Assembly (NCBI RefSeq): GCF_009912395.1
Contig: NZ_WNDO01000022.1
Location: 1 to 64,000, forward strand
DNA length: 64,000 nucleotides
DNA from: Luteibacter sp.
GTDB taxonomy: Bacteria > Pseudomonadota > Gammaproteobacteria > Xanthomonadales > Rhodanobacteraceae
Reading direction: 5' to 3'
The notes under the pieces are model-generated. The model saw only the letters and a list, made by a program, of their open reading frames with translations, did not search any database and was not told the origin of the DNA. A program made the translations under genes and the position numbers. The first letter of the stretch is position 1, and each line of letters opens with the position of its first letter. Positions 17,183 through 25,346 of the stretch are shown piece by piece.

Positions 17183-18778
17183 ATGAAAGCCACCACCCTG
17201 CGCACCTTTACCACCGTGCACACCTGGGCGGGCCTGTTGGCAGGGTTCGCGCTCTTCGTCGCGTTCTATGCCGGCGCGCTGACGATGTTCCACGACGAGA
17301 TCGACACCTGGGCGATGCCGAAGGTGGAGGCCCATCGCGCGGACACCATGGACCGTGCCGGCGCCATGCTCGCGGATATCGTGGCGAAGCACCCCGCCGC
17401 AAGCGAGCAGATCGGCGTGACCTTCCCAGCCGATCACCCGTCCCATGAGGTCGCCGCCTACTGGATGGACAAGGACGGCTGGAAGACGCAAACGCTGGAC
17501 GAGGCCCATCCGCGCGATTCCGAAGACCACGAACACGGCCTCGCGGACTTCGTCTACGAACTGCACTACGACCTGGGCATTCCCACGGCTGGCCTGTACC
17601 TCATGGGCGTCGTCAGCGTGATCTACGGCCTGGCGCTGCTCACCGGCCTGCTGATCCACCTGCCGAACCTGGTGCGCGAACTGTTCGCGCTGCGCCCCGG
17701 CCATAACCTCAAGCGCCTGTGGCAGGACGCGCACAACGTGATCGGCATCCTCAGCCTGCCGTTCCACATCATCTTCGCGATCACGGGCGCGTTGCTTTGC
17801 CTTACGTCCGTCGCGCTGCTCGCGTTCAACACGCTGGCCTTCGACGGCAAGCTGATGCCGGCCTTCGAACGCATGACCAGCGCCATGCCCACGGTCGAGG
17901 CCAAGGGCGGCAACGCCGCGATGCTGTCGCCTGCCCAGTTGGCGCAGCATGCGCGTCGCGCGGCCATCGCCGCGGGCGCGGCGGACTTCGAGCCGGACTA
18001 CATGCGCTACGTGCATTACGGCCAGCAGGGCGCCGCCGCCGAAGTGCGCGGCACCTCAGGCAAGACGCTGGGCGAGTACGGCATGGTCGCGCTCGACGCC
18101 ACCGACGGCCGCGTGCTGAAGGTGCAGGTCAGCGGCGCGCGCGACGCGAACCACGCCACGTATTCCGCGATCTTCGGCCTGCACTTCGGTAGCTTCGGCA
18201 GCGTGTCGCTGCGCTGGCTGTACTTCCTGCTCGGCCTGGCTGGCGCCTTCCTGTTCTACTCGGGCAACCTGCTTTACATCGAATCGCGCCGCAAGCGTCG
18301 CCAGACCCACCAACCCCTGAAGGTACGTGCGATGGCAACGGCGACCGTTGGCGTGTGCCTTGGCACCTGCTTCGGCGTGTCCATAACGTTCCTTGCCAAT
18401 CTGCTCGGCTCCTATGCGGGCTACGCACCCACGTCGTTCGTGCAGCCCGTGTTCTTCATCGCGCTGGCCATGGCGGTCATCTGGACCGTCGTACGCCGTC
18501 CGGCGCGTGCGGCGGTGGACCTTCTGTTCGCCACGGCATTGTTGAGCATCGCCGTGGGCGTGCTCGACATGGCGCTGCACGGCGACCGCCTGCTGCTTAC
18601 GCTGGCCGAAGGCCGTTATGCCGTGATCGGTGTCGATCTCGGTGCCATCGCCATGGGCCTGGGGTTTGGCTGGCTTGGCCTCGCCACTCGGCAGCGCACA
18701 CACCACGGCGATCCGTGCAGCGTGTGGTTTGGCGGCAAGGCGGATCGAGGTGCCGTCAAGGCCGAGCAGGTGGCCTGA
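17183..18778 (+). CDS. PepSY-domain membrane protein (PiuB/FoxB-like, iron uptake)
   Basis: The product has 531 residues. An N-terminal transmembrane helix (AGLLAGFALFVAFYAGALTM) is followed by a large periplasmic region, a second helix near 150 with GLYLMGVVSVIYGLALLTGL, and HNVIGILSLPFHIIFAITGA. The latter carries histidines typical of heme-binding PepSY_TM proteins. Four or more further helices are near the C-terminus. Such proteins are proposed inner-membrane reductases that release iron from siderophores. It is the last gene of a three-gene operon behind a Fur box. The C-terminal 25 residues are polar. No siderophore receptor is adjacent. Confidence 0.85.
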   Translation: MKATTLRTFTTVHTWAGLLAGFALFVAFYAGALTMFHDEIDTWAMPKVEAHRADTMDRAGAMLADIVAKHPAASEQIGVTFPADHPSHEVAAYWMDKDGWKTQTLDEAHPRDSEDHEHGLADFVYELHYDLGIPTAGLYLMGVVSVIYGLALLTGLLIHLPNLVRELFALRPGHNLKRLWQDAHNVIGILSLPFHIIFAITGALLCLTSVALLAFNTLAFDGKLMPAFERMTSAMPTVEAKGGNAAMLSPAQLAQHARRAAIAAGAADFEPDYMRYVHYGQQGAAAEVRGTSGKTLGEYGMVALDATDGRVLKVQVSGARDANHATYSAIFGLHFGSFGSVSLRWLYFLLGLAGAFLFYSGNLLYIESRRKRRQTHQPLKVRAMATATVGVCLGTCFGVSITFLANLLGSYAGYAPTSFVQPVFFIALAMAVIWTVVRRPARAAVDLLFATALLSIAVGVLDMALHGDRLLLTLAEGRYAVIGVDLGAIAMGLGFGWLGLATRQRTHHGDPCSVWFGGKADRGAVKAEQVA

Positions 18779-18816
18779 CACTTCCGAAGCATGTCGTTCC
18801 CATGCGAGCTATCGCT

Positions 18817-19584
18817 TCAGGCCGCGGGGGCCTGTCTTGGCTGGCCCAGGAACGAACTGGGCGTCATCGCGGTGACCTGCCTGAAGGCGCTTGAAAACGC
18901 GGCGGTGCTGGCGAAGCCCAGCTCCGTCGCTACCTGTGCAATGGCGCGTCCCCGGCCCAGGTGATCCATGGCACGCACGATACGTGCCCGCTGACGCCAC
19001 GCCTTGAAGGTCAGCCCTGTCTCCACGGGAAACAGGCGGCTCATGGTGCGAACGGAGGTCGCTGCCCGAGACGCCACTTCGCCCACATCGAGTCGGTTGC
19101 GATGGTCGTTCAATGCGATCGTCGCCACGCGTTACCCTATGGCACTGCTAGGCAGCGGCAGGAAGGTCGGTGCATCCGGCATGGCGATGAGTTCGTGGAG
19201 CATGAGTCGCACGAGCAATTCCGCCTTGCTCGCATCGTGAAGACCCGCCATGGCCTCGACCAGAAGCGCATGCAGCAGCGGCATGGTCCGCAGGGCAAAC
19301 GCGCGGTCGAGCCCGACCGGGAATGTCCAGGACGGCACGCCATGGGGTTCCCAATGCACTAGCCATAGCTCGGCGTCGGTAAGGATCTCGAGCCGATGGG
19401 GCACCCCTGAGGGTACCCAGACCGCCAGTTGCGGCGGCACCAGCCAGCGACCGGCTTCCGTATGCATCTGGACCATGCCCGAAGCGGCGAAGGTCAGCTG
19501 CGCCTCCGCGTGCGCGTGCTCGGGCAACGCCTCGCCAGGCCCCTTAAGCGCGCGATGAAAGCTAAACGGCGGTGCAGATGTCAT
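18817..19584 (-). pseudogene. AraC-family regulator split by an in-frame TAA
   Basis: Reading from the ATG at 19584 (an earlier one exists at 19662), 150 codons encode an AraC-type cupin sensor domain, with LPEHAHAEAQLTFAASGMVQ and WLVPPQLAVWVPSGVPHRLE. TAA at 19132-19134 then interrupts. The same frame continues directly with a complete AraC HTH domain (DVGEVASRAATSVRTMSRLF, VATELGFASTAAFSSAFRQV) to 18817. If the TAA were sense, the protein would be about 255 residues, a normal length. A GTG lies one codon after the stop with AGGG upstream, so a separate HTH fragment could be made. It is divergent from the oxidoreductase gene, its likely target. Confidence 0.8.
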
Positions 19585-19684
19585 CTGGCTTCTTCGCGAT
19601 GCCGATTGGCGCCTCATCGATGAGATACACTCATACCATGGCATCCAACACAGGTCGAGCATTCACCGAAAGGAACATACCGTC

Positions 19685-20602
19685 ATGAAAGCCGTGGTCA
19701 TCAACGCATATGGCGACAACGATGTCGTGCAATACCTCGACATCGATCGCCCTGAACCGCGTGACGGACAAATACGCATCAAGGTGCTCGCTGCCGGTGT
19801 CAATCCGGTGGACTGGAAGATTCGCAACGGCGCCGGCGAGCGCATGGGCATGACGCTACCTATCCATCTCGGGGGCGAAGTCGCCGGTACCGTGGATGCA
19901 CTTGGTGAAGGTGTCACCCGCTTCGCCGAAGGCGATGCCGTCTACGGCATCATCCCGTCAGGAGGATTCGCGGAGTACGCCATCGCCAGCGCAACGGACA
20001 TGGCTCCCATGCCTGGGCGCCTTTCTTTCACCGAGGCCGCTGCGGTGCCATTGGGAGCACTTACCGCGTGGCAGGCCCTATTCGGCCTCGCTCAACTGTC
20101 GCCTGGCCAACGCTTGCTCGTCACCAGCGGCGCCGGAGGGGTAGGCTCGCTTGCCGTGCAGATGGCCAAGGCAAAGGGCGTACACGTCACGGCCATGGCT
20201 TCGACCCGCAACGAAGACTACGTGCGTGGACTGGGCGCCGATGTGTTCATCGATTACACGCGACATGACTTCACGCAGGTCGCGAATGACATGGATGTCG
20301 TATTCGACACGGTCGGTGGCGAGACGTTCGGGCGCGCCTTCGCGTGCGTAAAATCCGGAGGATTCCTGGTGACGGCCGTTGCTTTTCCAACCGACGAAGG
20401 AGAGCGTCATGGCGTGCGGACAGCACGCGTGGTCTGCAAACCCGATGCCGGTCAACTTGCGTCGATCACCGATCTTGTCGAAGACGGCGCGGTCATCCCT
20501 CGCGTAGGGACGGTGCTGCCACTTAAAGACATCAAGCAAGCCCTGGCGTTGTCGGAAACAGGCCGCGCTCGCGGAAAAATCGTGCTGACCATAGGGGAGT
20601 GA
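19685..20602 (+). CDS. NADP-dependent zinc-type (quinone) oxidoreductase
   Basis: This 305-residue member of the medium-chain dehydrogenase family is of the zinc-free quinone oxidoreductase type. The N-terminal GroES-like domain contains VLAAGVNPVDWKIRNGAG and the conserved GGEVAGTVDALGEGVTRF. The Rossmann domain has the nucleotide motif SGAGGVGSLAVQMAKAKG near residue 148. The C-terminal KDIKQALALSETGRARGKIV is typical. It probably reduces quinones or enones in the cytosol. It is divergent from the interrupted AraC-type gene across about 100 bases, suggesting former or residual control by it. Confidence 0.9.
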   Translation: MKAVVINAYGDNDVVQYLDIDRPEPRDGQIRIKVLAAGVNPVDWKIRNGAGERMGMTLPIHLGGEVAGTVDALGEGVTRFAEGDAVYGIIPSGGFAEYAIASATDMAPMPGRLSFTEAAAVPLGALTAWQALFGLAQLSPGQRLLVTSGAGGVGSLAVQMAKAKGVHVTAMASTRNEDYVRGLGADVFIDYTRHDFTQVANDMDVVFDTVGGETFGRAFACVKSGGFLVTAVAFPTDEGERHGVRTARVVCKPDAGQLASITDLVEDGAVIPRVGTVLPLKDIKQALALSETGRARGKIVLTIGE

Positions 20603-20917
20603 ACCCGCAAGGCGATCATCTTGCACCGGTGATCCTCGACGGGCTCATCCCGAGAATCCGATAGCCACGACAGCTATTCAGGCAGATGAAAAAACCGCCA
20701 ACGCGCCTTATTGCACCGCAACATGCCCTTCCGGGCGATCCAAGCAACTGACCCCGAAAGATTTTTCGGGTAGCTCCCAAAGAGGGTCCATCATGTAATA
20801 CCCGTTACTCGTGCGACGCAACAAACGATTGATTTATCAGGCTTTACACTCTTCGTGAAAACGTTTACGTTGCGCCCCCACATGCCTATGAAGGGCAGGG
20901 GAAAGGGCTGAAGACAC
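20603..20917. other. Intergenic region before the LacI regulator
   Basis: No gene is seen. It holds a weak hairpin CCGAAAGATTTTTCGG near 20754-20769, which may end the oxidoreductase transcript. An A+T-richer stretch from about 20800 carries the regulator's promoter and operator. Confidence 0.5.
20843..20871 (+). promoter_or_regulatory. Promoter and LacI-type operator of the regulator gene
   Basis: A -35-like TTTACA (20843-20848) and a -10-like TACGTT (20866-20871) are separated by 17 bases. Within them, TGAAAACGTTTACG at 20856-20869 matches 12 of 14 bases of the perfect palindrome found at 28275. Placement between -35 and -10 suggests autorepression. Confidence 0.6.
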
Positions 20918-21940
20918 GTGAGTGTGACGATCAAAGACGTCGCGAGGATGGCCAACGTATCCGTGGCCTCGGTCTCGCGTGCGCTCAACGGCCATGGCGG
21001 CGTGACCGCCGAGACCCAGAAACGCATCCGTGAAGTGGCCACGCGCCTGCGTTATGTGCCGCACAACGCGGCGCGCAGCCTGATCACCCGGCGCACCCAG
21101 ACCATCGGCGCGCTGCTGCCAGACCTCCATGGCGCCTTCTTCTCCGAGCTGATCCGCGGCATCGATCTCGCCGCGCGTGCCCGTGGCCTCTACCTGCTGG
21201 TGTCCAGCTCGCATGGCGACGCCACCGAGGCGGCCATCGCACTGCGCGCCATGCAGGGTCGCGTGGACGGCCTGCTGGTGATGTCACCGCATGCCGATCG
21301 CGTGTTCCTCGATGAGAGCCTGCCGATCGTGCTGCCCACCGTACTGATCAACAGCCATGTGCGCTCCGAGCGCCACGCCGCCATCGACGTGGACGACTAC
21401 GGCGGCGCACGGGCGATGGTGGAGCACCTGGTCGCCCAGGGTCGCCGCCGCATCGTCTTCATCGCCGGTCCGGAAGTGAACCACGACGTGCAGGAGCGCG
21501 CCCGCGGTTACCGCGAAGGCATGGCCGAAGCTGGCCTCGGCGAGTACATCACCGTGCTCCAGGGTGACTTCTCGGAAGAGTCCGGTTACCTCGCGGGCAA
21601 GCGTGCGCTGGAAGGCGCCATGCGCCCGGACGCGATCTTCGCCGCGAACGACATGATGGCGATCGGCTGCCTTTCCGCGCTGGCAAACGCCGGCGTTCGC
21701 GTGCCGGACGAGATCGCCGTCGCGGGCTTCGACGACATCCCGATGGCGCGCTATGTGTCGCCGCCCCTGACCACGGTCCGTGTGCGCATCGCCGAACTCG
21801 GCGAAGCGGCGCTCGAGCGCCTGGTGCGGATGATCGACGCCGGCGACGACACCCCGCCCGAACCACGTGTGGTGGTCGGAACCGAATTGGTCGTGCGCGC
21901 CTCCACCGGTGGCCACGACACGAGCACGCGAAAGGGCTGA
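20918..21940 (+). CDS. LacI-family transcriptional regulator of the glucan locus
   Basis: The product has 340 residues from the GTG at 20918, preceded by a purine-rich stretch. Residues 1-50 are a LacI HTH plus hinge (TIKDVARMANVSVASVSRAL, then YVPHNAARSL). Residues 60-330 are a periplasmic-binding-protein-like sugar domain with GLLVMSPH, VAGFDDIPMARYVSPPLTTV and IFAANDMMAIG. It probably represses the downstream receptors and hydrolases in the absence of an oligosaccharide inducer. Matching operators lie in its own promoter and before the glycoamylase gene. Confidence 0.9.
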   Translation: MSVTIKDVARMANVSVASVSRALNGHGGVTAETQKRIREVATRLRYVPHNAARSLITRRTQTIGALLPDLHGAFFSELIRGIDLAARARGLYLLVSSSHGDATEAAIALRAMQGRVDGLLVMSPHADRVFLDESLPIVLPTVLINSHVRSERHAAIDVDDYGGARAMVEHLVAQGRRRIVFIAGPEVNHDVQERARGYREGMAEAGLGEYITVLQGDFSEESGYLAGKRALEGAMRPDAIFAANDMMAIGCLSALANAGVRVPDEIAVAGFDDIPMARYVSPPLTTVRVRIAELGEAALERLVRMIDAGDDTPPEPRVVVGTELVVRASTGGHDTSTRKG

Positions 21941-21960
21941 CCGCCGTTTCGCCAGCCCTT

Positions 21961-21985
21961 GGGGGCGTCGTGCCGCGATGCCCCC
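21961..21985 (+). terminator. Possible hairpin after the LacI gene
   Basis: GGGGGC (21961-21966) pairs with GCCCCC (21980-21985) around a 13-base loop, about 20 bases after the stop. No T tract follows, so intrinsic termination is doubtful. Confidence 0.35.
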
Positions 21986-22103
21986 GGCAAGACAAGCAGC
22001 ACCCGCAGTATTCAAACGCCAACGCCGATCCGCGAACGCGGTAGCGCACCGAACACGGGCAATCGCCCTTGACGAACGTGGATCAACCACGCGCGGCGGG
22101 GTC

Positions 22104-22121
22104 CTTTTGGGCCGCCAAAAG
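22104..22121 (+). promoter_or_regulatory. Hairpin in the leader of the first TonB receptor
   Basis: CTTTTGG, loop GCCG, CCAAAAG lies about 50 bases before the receptor start. It could be an operator or an mRNA leader structure. Confidence 0.4.
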
Positions 22122-22172
22122 TGTTCGGTGCAGGACGGATCGGTCCTACACATCTTTTGGGAGAGGGGAAGC

Positions 22173-25100
22173 ATGAAGGCTTCGATGCAATTGAAGAAAA
22201 AGCTGTTGGTCAGTGTCATCGCCACCGCGGTCGTGTCGGCGAGCCTGTCGCCCGTCCACGCGCAGTCGGCCAACGCCACGCTGCGCGGCAAAGCCGCGCC
22301 GGGCGCCAACGTCACAGTGTTCAATCCGCAGACGGGCCTCACCCGCAAGGCCAAGGCCGGCGACGACGGTTCGTATGTCATCAGCGGTCTTCCCCCCGCC
22401 ACCTATCGCATCGATGCCGGTCCCGGCACCGAGCAGGACGTGACCTTGCAGGTGGCCTCCACGGCCACTGTAAACATCACGGCCCCGGCCGCTGCCGCCA
22501 CGTCGGCAAGCGCGTCCGACGCCACGGCGCTGCAGGGCGTTTCCGTGGCCGCCACCACGATCCAGGAAGTGAAGACACCGGAAGTCGGCCAGACGATCTC
22601 GCTGCACCAGATCGCCACCATCCCGCAGGTCTCGCGCAACTTCCTCGAGTTCGCCGACACCGTGCCGGGCATGGTCTTCAGCGTGGACTACAAGGGCAAC
22701 ACGTCGCTGCGCGGCGGTGCCATGAACGACAGCTCCGCGAACGTCTACATCGACGGCGTGAGCCAGAAGAGCTACGTGAAGCAGGGCGGCATCTCCGGCC
22801 AGAGCGGTAGCCAGGGCAATCCGTTCCCGCAGCTGGCCATCGGCCAGTACAAGGTCATCACGTCGAACTACAAGGCCGAGTACGATCAGGTCTCCAGCGC
22901 CGCGATCACGGCGGAGACCAAGTCGGGCACGAACCAGTTCCACGGCGAAGTCTTCGGCACCTACACCAATGACGCGTTCCGCAACCGCACGCCGGCCGAG
23001 AAGTACTCCGGCTCCAAGGCGGATTCGGAATCCAAGGAATACGGCTTCGCGCTCGGCGGTCCGATCATCAAGGACAAGATGCATTTCTTCATCGCCTATG
23101 AGCAGAAGAAATTCCAGACGCCGGTCACCGTCATTCCCAACAGCGCCAACATCAGCCATTTCAACGGCCAGGACCCGAGCATCTTCCTGCCGGAAAGCGC
23201 GCGTGCGCAGTTGGGTCCGTCGAACGTCCCGTTCAACGAGAAGCTATACTTCGGCAAGATCGACTGGGAACTGACCGATCGCGACCGCATCGAGATCAGC
23301 ACGCAGGTGCGCCGCGAGACCCAGGTCGGCGGCATCGGCACGGGCCTGGCGGCATCCACCGGCCTGAACAACAGCAACCACGACACCCGCGGCACCTTCA
23401 AGTGGCAGCATAGTGGCGAGAGCTGGTTCAACGAGCTGATGTTCACGTACGAGAACGCGTTCGTGAAGGCCTCGCCGTTCAACGACGCACCGGGCTACAT
23501 CTATACCTCGCCGCTGGACCAGGACAACATCCTGCTCAACACGGGCTCGGCCGACCCGCGCGCCACGCAGAACAAGAGCCAGGAAGGTCCGAGCATCTCC
23601 GATACCTTCACCTTCAACGACCTGGAGTGGAAGGGCGACCACGTCGTCAAATTCGGCTACAAGTTCAAGTCGGTCGAGCTGCGCGCGCAGGACGCTGCCG
23701 CGAACAATCCTCAGTTCTACTACGACGTGCGCGCCGATGGTGGCACCTCCCCGGTACCCTGGAAGGCCTTCTACGCGCAGCACATCCCGGGTGAGGATGG
23801 CATCGCGCAGACCACCGCCCGCCAGTACGGCATCTTCGCCCAGGACGACTGGACGGTGAACGACCACCTCACACTGAACCTCGGCGTGCGCTGGGACTAC
23901 GAGGTCACGCCGTCATACGTGAACTACGTGACGCCGCAGCGCGTGCTCGACGCGCTCGACACACAGGACCCGGGCGCGCCCACCGGCCAGACGTTCCGCC
24001 AGACGCTCGCCAATGGCGGCATCAACATCAACGACTACATCAGCAACGGCCGTAACCGCCATTCGTTCCGTGGCGAGTGGCAGCCGCGCCTGGGCTTCTC
24101 GTACGACCTCTTCGCCGACGAAGCCCATGTGATCCATGGTGGCGCGGGTCGCGCATACGACCGCAACCTGTACGACTACCTCCAGCTCGAACAGACCAAG
24201 CTCAACCTGCCGCAGACCAACCTGTTGTTCAACGTCCCGGACCACGGTTGCGATGTCCGTCGTACGGATTGCATCGCCTGGAATCCGGCCCTTCTCCAGG
24301 GACAGGCGGCGCTGGAGGCGCTGAACATCGGTCCGAACTCTGGCCAGGAAGTGGACATGATGAACAACAAGCTGAAGGCGCCGTATTCGGACCAGTTCAG
24401 CCTGGGCATGTCCAACACGATCGGCGAGTGGATCACGGACGCCACGGTGAGCCGTGTCATCAGCCGTGACGGTTTCGCCTTCACGCTCGGTAACCGCTAT
24501 CCCGCTGGCAACTACTTCGCCACCGAGTCGGACAACCAGTACTTCACCGATGGCAAAGACCATCGCGGCGATGCGGCGTGGACGCGCGGTATTCCGGGCC
24601 TGGGTGGCCTGATCCTCGGCAACAACGGCATCTCGACGCGCACGACGCAGGTGCTGCTGTCTGCGCAGAAGCCCTATACGCCGGAGTCCGGCTGGAGCAC
24701 CAGCTTCGCCTACACCTTCTCCCATGCGAAGCAGAACCGCGACATCAACGAGCACTACGCGTTCGAAGAGCCGACCATCCAGGACTTCCCGGTGCTGACC
24801 TCGAACGCGGTGTCCAAGCATCGCTTCGTCGGCACCGCCGCCGTGGACCTGCCGTGGGGCATGAACGCATCGATCAAGCTCACGCTCGCTACGCCGATCC
24901 CGTACACGGCCAACGCGTGCTACGGCGCCTTCGCCGAGAACGGCTCCAGCTGTACGCCGTCCGTCGGTACGCCGCGCGGCTCGAAGTTCCTCATCGGTGG
25001 CGACATCTGGGGTTACCGCGATATCGACGTCCAGCTGACCAAGGACTTCGTGATCGACAAGGACACCAAGATCTACGCCCGTTTCGACGTGCTCAACCTG

Positions 25101-25244
25101 TTCAACTGGAAGAACTACGCCGACTACACCGCCAACTGGGGTAGCAACGGCGTCTTCAACTCGAACGGCGTGACGTACAACCGCCACGGCAACATCACGT
25201 TCGTGCCGCGTACGGCCCGCTTCACCGTCGGCCTGAAGTTCTAA
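22173..25244 (+). CDS. TonB-dependent receptor with carboxypeptidase-like N-terminal domain
   Basis: The call is 1023 residues from the ATG at 22173, preceded by GAGAGGGGAAGC. The signal peptide is about residues 1-31 (KKKLLVSVIATAVVSASLSP to HAQ). A CarboxypepD_reg-like domain follows (ATLRGKAAPGANVTVFNPQT, then LPPATYRIDAGPG). The plug region includes TTIQEVKTPEVGQTISLHQI and PQVSRNFLEFADTVPGM, and the long beta-barrel ends in FTVGLKF with terminal Phe. The architecture is that of Oar/SusC-like receptors for oligosaccharides. It lies directly after the LacI regulator and before a related receptor, so glycan uptake across the outer membrane is the likely role. Confidence 0.92.
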   Translation: MKASMQLKKKLLVSVIATAVVSASLSPVHAQSANATLRGKAAPGANVTVFNPQTGLTRKAKAGDDGSYVISGLPPATYRIDAGPGTEQDVTLQVASTATVNITAPAAAATSASASDATALQGVSVAATTIQEVKTPEVGQTISLHQIATIPQVSRNFLEFADTVPGMVFSVDYKGNTSLRGGAMNDSSANVYIDGVSQKSYVKQGGISGQSGSQGNPFPQLAIGQYKVITSNYKAEYDQVSSAAITAETKSGTNQFHGEVFGTYTNDAFRNRTPAEKYSGSKADSESKEYGFALGGPIIKDKMHFFIAYEQKKFQTPVTVIPNSANISHFNGQDPSIFLPESARAQLGPSNVPFNEKLYFGKIDWELTDRDRIEISTQVRRETQVGGIGTGLAASTGLNNSNHDTRGTFKWQHSGESWFNELMFTYENAFVKASPFNDAPGYIYTSPLDQDNILLNTGSADPRATQNKSQEGPSISDTFTFNDLEWKGDHVVKFGYKFKSVELRAQDAAANNPQFYYDVRADGGTSPVPWKAFYAQHIPGEDGIAQTTARQYGIFAQDDWTVNDHLTLNLGVRWDYEVTPSYVNYVTPQRVLDALDTQDPGAPTGQTFRQTLANGGININDYISNGRNRHSFRGEWQPRLGFSYDLFADEAHVIHGGAGRAYDRNLYDYLQLEQTKLNLPQTNLLFNVPDHGCDVRRTDCIAWNPALLQGQAALEALNIGPNSGQEVDMMNNKLKAPYSDQFSLGMSNTIGEWITDATVSRVISRDGFAFTLGNRYPAGNYFATESDNQYFTDGKDHRGDAAWTRGIPGLGGLILGNNGISTRTTQVLLSAQKPYTPESGWSTSFAYTFSHAKQNRDINEHYAFEEPTIQDFPVLTSNAVSKHRFVGTAAVDLPWGMNASIKLTLATPIPYTANACYGAFAENGSSCTPSVGTPRGSKFLIGGDIWGYRDIDVQLTKDFVIDKDTKIYARFDVLNLFNWKNYADYTANWGSNGVFNSNGVTYNRHGNITFVPRTARFTVGLKF

Positions 25245-25251
25245 GCACCTC

Positions 25252-25279
25252 GGAAGAGGGCCGCGCGCGGCCCTCTTCC
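25252..25279 (+). terminator. 28-base perfect palindrome between the two TonB receptors
   Basis: GGAAGAGGGCCGCG followed by its exact reverse complement and then TTTCTC. It lies seven bases after the first receptor's stop. It forms a very stable GC-rich hairpin with a short T-rich tail, so it is a terminator or an attenuator that separates expression of the two receptors. Confidence 0.75.
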
Positions 25280-25346
25280 TTTCTCAACGGACACGGAAGA
25301 CCCCCGCCAAGCCAAATCCACGCGCATCCACCGAGAGGCACAGATC

